Shown here: one piece after another, positions 24,142-32,377 of the stretch
How positions within the stretch are numbered: the first letter of the stretch is position 1
Layout: every line of letters begins with the position of its first letter
Assembly (NCBI GenBank): GCA_964454685.1
Contig: CAYVTZ010000022.1
Coordinates: forward strand, 1 to 48,845
DNA from: CAYVTZ01 sp964454685
GTDB lineage: Bacteria > Bacillota > Clostridia > Christensenellales > Christensenellaceae
Direction: 5' to 3'
DNA length: 48,845 nt
Program-made: the position numbers and the translations under genes
Notes under the pieces: model-generated
Told to the model about the DNA's origin: nothing
The model's input: the letters and a program-made list of their open reading frames with translations, nothing else
Database searches by the model: none

Positions 24142-24795
24142 ATGGCGCAGAAAAAACGTTTTTTTGGTCGGTTTGAGGTCATATTCGATTTGGCTTATTT
24201 GTGCATCGTACTGTGCCTGGGCATTTTTCTCTTGGCGGGTGCGCAGACGCGGATACAAGCATTGACCGGCATGATGGCACTGGTGCTGGGCGCGGGCGAC
24301 GCATTCCATTTGATTCCACGTGTGCTGGTGATTGTGCGTCAGGAAACGGCGCGCCGTCAACGTGCATTGGGGCTGGGAAAGTGGGTGACATCGCTTTCCA
24401 TGACGATTTTTTACGTGCTGTTATGGTATTTGGGCTTGCTGATATTTGGCAGAGAGCTGCCTGCATGGTATACCATTCTGTTTTATGCGGTGGCAGGGAT
24501 ACGCATTCTGCTGTGTTTGCTTCCGCAGAACAACTGGATGTCTGAGCATCCGCCGCAGCGGTGGGGTATCTATCGCAACATTCCGTTTGTAGTGCTGGGC
24601 GCGATGGTGGCATTGTTTTATGCATTGTGCGCGCGGGGCGGGCTGAAATGGATGTGGCTGCCTATTACGCTAAGCTTTGCGTGCTATTTACCCGTGGTCT
24701 TGGGAGCAGAGAAGCGACCCATGTTGGGGATGCTGATGCTGCCCAAAACCTGCGCGTATCTTTGGATATTATTTTTATTTGTTTCTAACCTGTGA
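24142..24795 (+). CDS. polytopic membrane protein of unknown function
   Basis: The 217-residue protein has about six hydrophobic segments (for example LAYLCIVLCLGIFLLAG near 18-34, WVTSLSMTIFYVLLWYLGLL near 82-101, ILFYAVAGIRILLCLL near 112-127 and three more after 145). I do not recognise the family. The start has only a weak site (AGGAAGCGGG) 10 bases before the ATG. It ends 74 bases before katA and could be co-transcribed with it, though nothing shows this. Confidence 0.7.
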   Translation: MAQKKRFFGRFEVIFDLAYLCIVLCLGIFLLAGAQTRIQALTGMMALVLGAGDAFHLIPRVLVIVRQETARRQRALGLGKWVTSLSMTIFYVLLWYLGLLIFGRELPAWYTILFYAVAGIRILLCLLPQNNWMSEHPPQRWGIYRNIPFVVLGAMVALFYALCARGGLKWMWLPITLSFACYLPVVLGAEKRPMLGMLMLPKTCAYLWILFLFVSNL

Positions 24796-24869
24796 ATTTC
24801 GTGCGCCTTTGGCGTAGACATCGTGGCTGAGATGGAGCAGGACGATATATCTTTAAAGGAGGATAAGCA

Positions 24870-26378
24870 ATGAGTGATTACAAGAAACTGACCAATGAAG
24901 TGGGCGCGCCGATTGCGGATAATGAAAATTCCATTACCGCAGGAGCGCGCGGACCCGTGGTGATGCAGGACGTTTGGCTGATGGAGAAAATGGCGCACTT
25001 TAACCGTGAGGTGATTCCGGAACGGCGCATGCATGCCAAGGGATGGGGTGCATACGGCAAGCTGACGGTGACGCATGATATTTCGCGTTATACCAAGGCG
25101 AAGGTTTTGCAGCCGGGTGCGGAAACAGAACTGTTTGTGCGCTTTTCTACGGTGGCGGGTGAGCGCGGCGCGGCTGACTGTGAGCGCGATATCCGCGGTG
25201 TTGCCGTAAAATTCTATACCGAGGAAGGCAACTGGGATTTGGTAGGAAACAATACGCCGACTTTCTTTTTGCGCGATGTACACAACTTTTCAGACCTCAA
25301 TCGCGCGGTGAAGCGCGATCCGCGTACCGGACGGCGCAGCGCACAAAACAACTGGGACTTTTGGACCTTGCTGCCGGAGTGCTTCCACCAGATCACGGTG
25401 GTGATGAGCGATCGTGGGATTCCCGCGTCGTTCCGGCACATGCATTTTTTTGGAGAGCATACATTCAGCTTCTATAACGCAAAGAACGAGCGTGTTTGGT
25501 GCAAATTCCACTTTAAGACACAGCAGGGCATTCAGAACCTCTCCAACGAGGAGGCGGCGAAAATCAACGGCATGGATCGTGAATACCATGGCAAAGATCT
25601 TTATGAAGCGATTGAGCGCGGGGAGTGCCCCAAGTGGACGATGTATGTGCAGATTATGACGGAGGAACAGGCAAAAAATCATTATGAGAACCCGTTTGAC
25701 ATCACGAAAATCTGGCGACATGCGGAATTCCCCTTGATTGAAGTGGGTGTGTTGGAACTGAACCGCAATCCGGAGAATTACTTTGCCGAGGTGGAGCAGG
25801 CGGCGTTTACCCCCGCACATGTGGTGCCGGGCATTGGATTTTCGCCGGACAAATTTTTGCAGGGCAGACTGTTTGCCTATGGCGACGCACATCGGTATCG
25901 CCTTGGTGTGAACCACAATTTGATACCCGTCAATCAGGCGAAGTGTGAAGTGAACGATTATCACCGTGACGGCGCGATGCGCACCGATGGAAACTATGGC
26001 AGTACACCGGCGTATTCGCCCAACAGCGGCGGATATTGGTCGGCACAGCCGGAGACGATGGAGCCGCCTTTGGAGCTGGACGGCGCGATGTGGCACTATG
26101 ACCCGAAGGATGATCCGACAGACGACTGCTTCCGTGCGGGCGGAGATTTGTGGCGTGTGATGACAGAGGACAAGAAACAAATCTTGATTGACAATACTGC
26201 GGGCGATATGGCATCGGTAACGGAAAATATCAAATACCGTCATGCCGTGCATGCGCTGCATGCCGATCCGCAATATGGAGAGCGCTTGAGTCAGGCGCTG
26301 GGACTGGACTTTGGCAAGGTGCAGGAGTTGGCGAAGCTGACCAACGACGAACTGAACCGCGCAACCGGCAGTAAATAA
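24870..26378 (+). CDS. katA: monofunctional heme catalase
   Basis: The 502-residue clade-type small-subunit catalase breaks down hydrogen peroxide to water and oxygen in the cytoplasm. The distal heme histidine is H55 in RRMHAKG, the distal Asn lies in VGNNTPTFF (127-128), and the proximal heme ligand is Y337 in GRLFAYGDAHRYRLG. The length is usual for clade 3 enzymes. AAAGGAGG precedes the ATG. A heme catalase in a genome with anaerobe features points to some oxygen exposure; heme supply is not evident in the window. A strong hairpin ends the transcript. Confidence 0.96.
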   Translation: MSDYKKLTNEVGAPIADNENSITAGARGPVVMQDVWLMEKMAHFNREVIPERRMHAKGWGAYGKLTVTHDISRYTKAKVLQPGAETELFVRFSTVAGERGAADCERDIRGVAVKFYTEEGNWDLVGNNTPTFFLRDVHNFSDLNRAVKRDPRTGRRSAQNNWDFWTLLPECFHQITVVMSDRGIPASFRHMHFFGEHTFSFYNAKNERVWCKFHFKTQQGIQNLSNEEAAKINGMDREYHGKDLYEAIERGECPKWTMYVQIMTEEQAKNHYENPFDITKIWRHAEFPLIEVGVLELNRNPENYFAEVEQAAFTPAHVVPGIGFSPDKFLQGRLFAYGDAHRYRLGVNHNLIPVNQAKCEVNDYHRDGAMRTDGNYGSTPAYSPNSGGYWSAQPETMEPPLELDGAMWHYDPKDDPTDDCFRAGGDLWRVMTEDKKQILIDNTAGDMASVTENIKYRHAVHALHADPQYGERLSQALGLDFGKVQELAKLTNDELNRATGSK

Positions 26379-26452
26379 ATGTCTGCTTGCGGCGGTTATA
26401 ATGCTACCGTGCGTCCGGACGTTTTTCGCAAGTGAAGCGGATGGTTACACTT

Positions 26453-26486
26453 TCAAGGAATGATGCACGCATCATTCCTTGATTTT
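26453..26486 (+). terminator. katA terminator, perfect 14-bp inverted repeat
   Basis: TCAAGGAATGATGC (26453-26466) and its exact complement (26469-26482) are separated by two bases and followed by four T. In RNA the tip would open to a 6-base loop. Confidence 0.8.
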
Positions 26487-26616
26487 ATGTATAGAGCCGC
26501 AAAGGCCAGGGGAAGTGGAAAGGGTGCGCGGATTGGGCGGTGTGCAGCGTTTTTATGCCGCGGTGTGAAGTCGGGATTTTGCGGCAGGCGAACTTTGACG
26601 TTGAGGGTTTGGAACA

Positions 26617-26778
26617 ATGCGCCGGAACAGAGCGGTTTTAGAACCTGCTGCTTCAAAGGGAGTGGACCTAAACAATCTAAAGCCAAAGCAGCTACAACAG
26701 TATGAAGATTGGATAAACAATTACCCACGAAGGATATTCGAGACCTTAGGGCTACTGGTTAAAATCTTGGGCAATTAA
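26617..26778 (+). pseudogene. decayed 3' end of an IS30-family transposase
   Basis: A 53-codon frame reads NRAVLEPAASKGVDLNNL, then QQYEDWINNYPRRIFETLG. This follows the order of the C-terminal end of IS30-type transposases: RGTNEN-N-LL-R, then PKGTDL, then W-NNYPRK-L-Y. The upstream catalytic DDE domain is missing: the same strand is interrupted by stops back to the katA terminator. No terminal inverted repeats or target duplication were found. The fragment is too short to be active. It lies just before yybS. Confidence 0.65.
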
Positions 26779-26918
26779 ACTTGCAATTTGCATCCGCCTT
26801 TTTTGCAGTGCATTTTTCTTGAAAAAGTTATGAAAATGGGCTATGATATAAGGTACAGCAATTTCTGACGTTGCATCGGAACGTATGGCGAAATTGTGGG
26901 GAAGTTGGAGGTAGTTGC

Positions 26919-27950
26919 TTGGAGCAGGGCAGGAAAACATTGGGGGCCGCGATTTGCATTGCAATCGCATTTGGACTGATGGCATGGGTGGGCAGTGCGC
27001 CTGCCGCACTCGGTTTGTTTGCGATGTTTGTGCCGATGCTGTTTGTGATTGCGGGCGTGCGCACACATTTACCGGTGGCGGCGGTGGGCATGGTGGCCTG
27101 CGGCGCGCTGATCGGTTTGATTTATGGATGGCCCATTGCCGTGATTACGCTGGTGTGCAGTGCTCCTGCGGTCTTTTGCATGATTGTTGTGCAAAAGAAG
27201 AAGATGTCGCTGTATGCAAGCACGGTGATTGGCTGCATCAGCTATTTAGCGGGACTGCTGCTGCTGGTGTGGCTGTGCCAGATGTTTTTTGGCAAGAGCC
27301 TTGCGCAGATCATGCACGAGTCTTTAACGGCTTTCTTGACACAAAATGAAGTGATTTCCAAGGCTTATTATTACGCCTTGACGGTGGTGCAGAGCGGCGA
27401 CGCATCCATGATGGCGATTGCGACGCCCATGCAGGTGATGCAGGTGCCGCTTGAGCAGGCGGTGAACGGACTGATGCGTGTGATCGACCCGGCGATTGTG
27501 CCGCTGCTGATTCAGCTATCCATGCTGTGTGTGGCGTTGTTTGGATTCTTGAACTATATCATCCCGCGCGCGGTGCTGCGCAAGATGGGCGTGGACGCGG
27601 GCGGCAATGTGCCGCGTTTTCGTGATTTGGCGTTGCCGAAGCGCTTTGGTACGTGGACGCTGGTGGCGCTGTTGATTGCGTTCATCGGGGTTTCCATGCA
27701 ATGGAACAACTTTGATCTTGTCTATTCGATTATGATTGGATTTTTGGGGATCGCATACTTGATTCAGGGCGCGGCGTTTTTCTACTTCTTTCTTGCGCGG
27801 AAAATTCCCTCCCGTGGCGGCTGCGTTGCAATTATTATACTGATTGCATTTGTAGGCATGCTGTTTGGACTGAACCTTTTGATGTGGCTGGGTTTCTTTG
27901 AGCAGATTGTAAAACTGCGCAAACGGGACGAATTCAGGAGTGAGACATGA
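26919..27950 (+). CDS. yybS: YybS-like DUF2232 membrane protein
   Basis: The 343-residue protein has eight or so membrane segments and the build of the DUF2232/YybS family. Its place directly before gdpP, rplI and dnaB is that of yybS in Bacillus subtilis, which supports the name. The function of the family is unknown. TTG 26919 is taken as start: GGAGGT (26907-26912) lies 6 bases before it, while the open frame to 26871 has no site. The stop overlaps the gdpP start by 4 bases, indicating translational coupling. Confidence 0.85.
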   Translation: MEQGRKTLGAAICIAIAFGLMAWVGSAPAALGLFAMFVPMLFVIAGVRTHLPVAAVGMVACGALIGLIYGWPIAVITLVCSAPAVFCMIVVQKKKMSLYASTVIGCISYLAGLLLLVWLCQMFFGKSLAQIMHESLTAFLTQNEVISKAYYYALTVVQSGDASMMAIATPMQVMQVPLEQAVNGLMRVIDPAIVPLLIQLSMLCVALFGFLNYIIPRAVLRKMGVDAGGNVPRFRDLALPKRFGTWTLVALLIAFIGVSMQWNNFDLVYSIMIGFLGIAYLIQGAAFFYFFLARKIPSRGGCVAIIILIAFVGMLFGLNLLMWLGFFEQIVKLRKRDEFRSET

Positions 27951-29893
27951 AAAAGCATTATCTGTCTACTGAACTCGTCATCATGCTGTTGGTTTTGCTG
28001 GCGGGGGTCGTGGTTTCTGTGTTGCCGGAGAGCACCTATCAGAGGCTATGGGGCTTGCTGGCGGTGTTTGCGGTGGGTATCGTATACTTTTTACTGTACA
28101 CGATGCGCAAGCAGCACTGGTTTTATGTGGCGGCGCAGATGCTTGCCAAGAATTCGGACAAAATCGATCAATATTTGAGTGCCGGCTCTATCCCCATGGC
28201 GGTAACGCTGCGCGGCGGCAAGATCTGCTGGCACAATCCGGCGTTTTTCATGCTTGCCAAAATGCGTTGCGAAGGGAAGAATCTTTTTCAGGTGTTCCCG
28301 CAGCTGAGTAAACTGGAAAAGGACAAGATTGTGACCATTGGCGGCGTGCGCTATTACAAGGACAGCATGGAAGAGCGAGCAAGCGGCAAGGAATATGTGC
28401 TGTACCGCTTTTTGGATGTGAACAACACGCATGAGAGCTCTGAACTGGCAAAGGTTGTGATGGCGGCGTTCTGCCATGTGCAAGTGGACAATTACGCGGA
28501 TTTGCTACGCGCGATGTCGCCTTCCGAGCACGCGCGGGTGGATACCGAGATTGAGCGCATCCTATTGCAGAATGCGCAGCGATTTCACGCGACATGCCAG
28601 CAATACGAGAAGGATTCGTATTTACTGATTTTGGAGCGGCGATTTTTAGACAAGATGGTTCAAGATAAATTTCAGCTGTTATCGCAGGTGCGCCAGATTC
28701 AGACGGGGGTGCAGGCATTGTTTCCCACCATAAGCATGGGTGTGGGCGTGGGGACGGACTTGCGCACGGCGAATGCAAATGCGCTGGCGGCACTGGAGCT
28801 TGCGCTGGGACGCGGCGGAGATCAGGCAATCGTGAAGGATGAAGCGGAGTTCCACTTTTTTGGCGGAGTGCAGCAGGCATCCGAGAAACGCACACGCGTC
28901 AAATGCCGCATGTTTGCGGGCGCGCTGCGCAACATTATGGAGCAGAGCAGCCAGATTATTGTGATGGGTCACGCGGTGCCTGACTTGGATGCGATGGGTG
29001 CGGCACTTGGGCTGGTGGCTTGCGCGCGGCAGGTGGGCAAGGAGGCGCGTATTGTGCTGGATAAACCCAACAGTGCAATCGGCGCGCTGGTGGAAGAGAT
29101 GAAGCGGCTGCCGGACTATAAGGACGTGCTGATTACGCCCGGTGAAGCGCAGACTTTGCTGGACGATCAGGCCTTGCTGGTGGTGGTGGATACACAGATA
29201 CAGACCTTTACGGTTGCGCCGACGCTGGTTTCCCACGCAAAAAACATTGTGGTGATCGACCATCATGTGCGCGGCACCTCTTACATTGAGGAGCCTGTGC
29301 TGCTGTTGCAGGAACCTGCGGCTTCCTCTGCATCTGAAATGGTGACGGAAGTGCTGCAATACTTTGACGAGCGTATGGAGGTGCGCCCGTTGGAGGCGGA
29401 AGCGCTGCTGGCAGGCATCACCATTGATACCAAGGGATTTTCCTACAAGACGGGGGTGCGCACCTTTGAGGCGGCATCCTATCTGCGTAAGCTGGGCGCG
29501 GACACGACAAGCATACGGCATTTGTTTCAGGATGATTTACGTTCCTTTACGATGCGTGCAAAGATCGTGCAGGCGGCACATGTGACGGAGGATGGATATG
29601 CGATATCGGTATGTCCGGGCGAGGTGGAAAACCCGCAGCTTTTGGCGGCGCAGGCGGCGGACGCACTGATTGGCATTCGCGGAATCAACGCATCCTTTGT
29701 ACTGTGTGAGCAGAACGACGGGGTGGCGATCTCCGGGCGCAGCGCGGGGAACATCAACGTACAGCGCATTTTAGAGAAAATGGGCGGCGGCGGCCACGCG
29801 ACCATTGCGGGCGCTCAGGTGAAGGGCGTGACGGTGGAGCAGGCGGCGGATCAATTACAAGAAGCGATTGAAGAATATAAGAAGGAGAATTGA
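27947..29893 (+). CDS. gdpP: cyclic-di-AMP phosphodiesterase GdpP
   Basis: The 648-residue membrane protein breaks down cyclic di-AMP. Order: two N-terminal membrane segments (about 8-50), a PAS-like region, a degenerate GGDEF domain (about 170-310) without a GGDEF motif, then the DHH phosphoesterase domain with GHAVPDLDAMGAALG near residue 341 and VVIDHHVRG near 437, and a C-terminal DHHA1 domain with GGGGHATIAGAQ. This is the full GdpP build. It overlaps yybS and is 6 bases before rplI, so the gene is part of one operon. Cyclic di-AMP controls potassium balance and wall stress in Firmicutes. Confidence 0.95.
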   Translation: MKKHYLSTELVIMLLVLLAGVVVSVLPESTYQRLWGLLAVFAVGIVYFLLYTMRKQHWFYVAAQMLAKNSDKIDQYLSAGSIPMAVTLRGGKICWHNPAFFMLAKMRCEGKNLFQVFPQLSKLEKDKIVTIGGVRYYKDSMEERASGKEYVLYRFLDVNNTHESSELAKVVMAAFCHVQVDNYADLLRAMSPSEHARVDTEIERILLQNAQRFHATCQQYEKDSYLLILERRFLDKMVQDKFQLLSQVRQIQTGVQALFPTISMGVGVGTDLRTANANALAALELALGRGGDQAIVKDEAEFHFFGGVQQASEKRTRVKCRMFAGALRNIMEQSSQIIVMGHAVPDLDAMGAALGLVACARQVGKEARIVLDKPNSAIGALVEEMKRLPDYKDVLITPGEAQTLLDDQALLVVVDTQIQTFTVAPTLVSHAKNIVVIDHHVRGTSYIEEPVLLLQEPAASSASEMVTEVLQYFDERMEVRPLEAEALLAGITIDTKGFSYKTGVRTFEAASYLRKLGADTTSIRHLFQDDLRSFTMRAKIVQAAHVTEDGYAISVCPGEVENPQLLAAQAADALIGIRGINASFVLCEQNDGVAISGRSAGNINVQRILEKMGGGGHATIAGAQVKGVTVEQAADQLQEAIEEYKKEN

Positions 29894-29899
29894 ACAAAA

Positions 29900-30343
29900 A
29901 TGAAGGTAATACTGAATCAGGACGTACAGGGCAAGGGTAAGGCCGGAGAGATCATTACCGTCAACGACGGATATGCGCGTAACTTTTTGTTTCCGAAGAA
30001 TTTGGCGAAGCAAGCGACGGCGCAAAACCTGAACGCGGCGCAGCAGTCTATTGCGGCGGAAAAGCATAAAAAAGCAGTGCAGCTGCAAGATGCGAAGGAG
30101 ACGGCAGATAAAATTGCAGGCATGACGTTGACCATTGCTGCAAAGCATGGTGACGGCGGCAGGCTGTTTGGCGCGATCACCGTGAAGGAAATTGCGCAGG
30201 AGTTCGAGAAGCAGACGGGTTTTGCAATCGACAAAAAGAAATTTTCCGCGCCCAATATCAAGATGCTGGGCGAATATGAGGTGAGCGTTAAGGTGTATGC
30301 CGAGGTGAACACAAAGATCAAGGTTGTGGTGGTCGATGGCTGA
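29900..30343 (+). CDS. rplI: 50S ribosomal protein L9
   Basis: The 147-residue protein has the L9 N-terminal domain (MKVILNQDVQGKGKAGEII, VNDGYARNFLFPKNLA), the long connecting helix rich in Ala/Lys/Gln, and the C-terminal RNA-binding domain (GGRLFGAITVKEIA). It binds 23S rRNA near the L1 stalk. AAGGAGAATTG precedes the ATG. It overlaps the dnaB start by 8 bases, so all four genes of the cluster are closely packed. Confidence 0.97.
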   Translation: MKVILNQDVQGKGKAGEIITVNDGYARNFLFPKNLAKQATAQNLNAAQQSIAAEKHKKAVQLQDAKETADKIAGMTLTIAAKHGDGGRLFGAITVKEIAQEFEKQTGFAIDKKKFSAPNIKMLGEYEVSVKVYAEVNTKIKVVVVDG

Positions 30344-31697
30344 TCCGGCTAGAATACCGCCCAATCATTTTGAGGCGGAACAATCTGTGCTGGGCAGCAT
30401 GCTGCTGTCTGAACGGTGTGTGTTTGAGGCGTTGGAATCCGTTTCGGAATCGGACTTTTATCATCCGCAGCATCGTGATATTTTCCGCGTGATGAGCGAC
30501 CTTGCCGGCGAGGGTATTCCCGTTGACCTGGTGACGGTGGCGCAGCGTATGGAGCAGACAGGCAAGATGCGAACGGGAAGCGCGGAATATTTGGTGACGC
30601 TTTCTTCGGTGGTGCCTTCTACTGCAAATCTAAAATATTATGTGGATATCATTCGCCACAAAGCAAGCCTGCGCGCGCTGATTGAGGTGTGTGCGGAGAT
30701 TAACCGCGAGTGCTATGAATCGGAAGATGACGCACGTGATATCGCAAACCGAGCTGCCAGCCAGATATTAAACATTGCACTGAAAGACAACCGCAGCAGC
30801 ATGGTGCACATCAAAGACGCGCTCAAGGAGACGATGGTTAAATTTGGCGCGGTGCTGGAAAAGAAAAAGGGACTGCTGGGGCTGCCGACGGGGTTTCCGC
30901 ACATGGATAACATGCTTTCGGGGTTGCAGGGCGGTCAGCTGATCGTGGTGGCGGGGCGCCCGGGCATGGGCAAAACCAGTTTTTCCATGAATATGGTGCA
31001 GCACATTGGTTTGACGCAAAAGGCGACCTGCTTGGTGTTTTCGCTGGAAATGTCCGCCGATCAGCTTGCGGGGCGTATGCTGTGTGCGGAGGCACGCATT
31101 GATTCGCAGATCACGCGAACGGGTGTGGGCGCAACACAAAATGTGTTGATGAAAATGGGCGAGGCGATGAAGGTGCTGTCTAACACGCAGATTTTTGTGG
31201 ATGATTCTTCTGTGGTGAACACCTCCGAGATGCTGGCAAAGGCGCAGAACCTGAAGCGGCGTGGCGCGCTTGACATCGTCATGATCGACTATTTGCAGCT
31301 GATGCAGGGAACGCGGCGCACGGAAAACCGCCAGCAGGAGATTTCGCAGATCACGCGAACGCTAAAAATCATGGCGAAGGAGCTGAACGTACCTATTTTG
31401 CTGCTTTCCCAGCTTTCACGTGCATCGGAAAAGAGTGAGAGACGATCCAAGATGCCGATGCTTTCGGACTTGCGTGAATCGGGCGCAATCGAGCAAGATG
31501 CGGACGTGGTTATTTTTCTGCACCGTGAGGATTATTACCCCGAAGATCGCACCCCTGAAAATTTGGGTAAGGCGCGTGTGATCATCGCAAAGCAGAGAAG
31601 CGGGCCTACCGGGTATATTCAGATGCAATGGAACGGGGAATACACCAAATATGTTGAGGTGGACGTGGTGCACGACGGGGAGGAAGCGGAGCATTGA
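30336..31697 (+). CDS. dnaB: replicative DNA helicase DnaB
   Basis: The 453-residue RecA-type hexameric helicase unwinds DNA ahead of the replication fork. The N-terminal domain starts ARIPPNHFEAEQSVLGSML. The C-terminal motor has Walker A GRPGMGKTS near residue 207, Walker B MIDYLQLM, and the arginine-finger region SDLRESGAIEQDAD. In Bacillus this gene is called dnaC. ATG 30336 lies inside the end of rplI and gives the usual N-terminus. Its stop overlaps the TTG start of the next gene. Confidence 0.96.
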   Translation: MADPARIPPNHFEAEQSVLGSMLLSERCVFEALESVSESDFYHPQHRDIFRVMSDLAGEGIPVDLVTVAQRMEQTGKMRTGSAEYLVTLSSVVPSTANLKYYVDIIRHKASLRALIEVCAEINRECYESEDDARDIANRAASQILNIALKDNRSSMVHIKDALKETMVKFGAVLEKKKGLLGLPTGFPHMDNMLSGLQGGQLIVVAGRPGMGKTSFSMNMVQHIGLTQKATCLVFSLEMSADQLAGRMLCAEARIDSQITRTGVGATQNVLMKMGEAMKVLSNTQIFVDDSSVVNTSEMLAKAQNLKRRGALDIVMIDYLQLMQGTRRTENRQQEISQITRTLKIMAKELNVPILLLSQLSRASEKSERRSKMPMLSDLRESGAIEQDADVVIFLHREDYYPEDRTPENLGKARVIIAKQRSGPTGYIQMQWNGEYTKYVEVDVVHDGEEAEH

Positions 31698-32218
31698 TTA
31701 CGAATCTGTGGACCATCGGTGATGTAACGCTGGCAAAGCCGGTGCGCGAGCGCGTGTTTGTGCAGGAACAGGGCATTGCGGCGGAGCTGGAATTTGATCT
31801 TGAGGATTCGATGGCGATGCACCTTGTACTGTTAGAGGACGAGCTGCCCATTGCGGCGGGGCGCATTGTACATGATGGGAAAACATTTGTGCTGGGGCGC
31901 ATTTGCGTATTGCCTGAAAAGAGGGGCAGCGGCGTAGGTGATCTGTTGATGAAGCTGCTGCTGGTGAAGGTGTTTTCCTTTATGCCTACCAAGGTGCGCA
32001 TCAGTGCACAGGCGGACAAGCAGATTTTTTACGAGCGATACGGCTTTATAGCGCAGGGACAGCCTTATTTGGACGAAACCGGCATTTCGCATATCGATAT
32101 GTTTGTCACGACGCAAACGCTTGTATTTGCAAGTGGATGCGGCAAGCAGATGCGTTATGACGATTTGGTGGAATCCGGACTGATCCATACGATAGAGCAA
32201 AAGCAAGACGAGAGTTGA
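31694..32218 (+). CDS. GNAT-family N-acetyltransferase (YjcF/ElaA-like)
   Basis: The 174-residue protein has a GNAT core: VRERVFVQEQGIAAELEFD, GRICVLPEKRGSGVGDLL with the acetyl-CoA loop RGSGVGD, and FYERYGFIAQGQPYLDETGI. The FVQEQG and GISHIDM strings are typical of the YjcF/ElaA-like subgroup. The acceptor is unknown. TTG 31694 is the start, overlapping the dnaB stop by 4 bases, with GGAGG upstream. About 40 extra residues at the C-terminus are not part of the usual domain. Confidence 0.85.
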   Translation: MITNLWTIGDVTLAKPVRERVFVQEQGIAAELEFDLEDSMAMHLVLLEDELPIAAGRIVHDGKTFVLGRICVLPEKRGSGVGDLLMKLLLVKVFSFMPTKVRISAQADKQIFYERYGFIAQGQPYLDETGISHIDMFVTTQTLVFASGCGKQMRYDDLVESGLIHTIEQKQDES

Positions 32219-32377
32219 GCGCGCGTGCCGAGGACGGCAGCATTAAAATACGAGAACAATCAGATAAACATTACAGCGGTTTTAATTGCGGCACACGCGG
32301 TTGGGAACCGGGCACAAATTGCAGATGAAACAAATGCGATGCTAGGGCTGGAATGCCAAAGGAATTGATGGTGTAAG

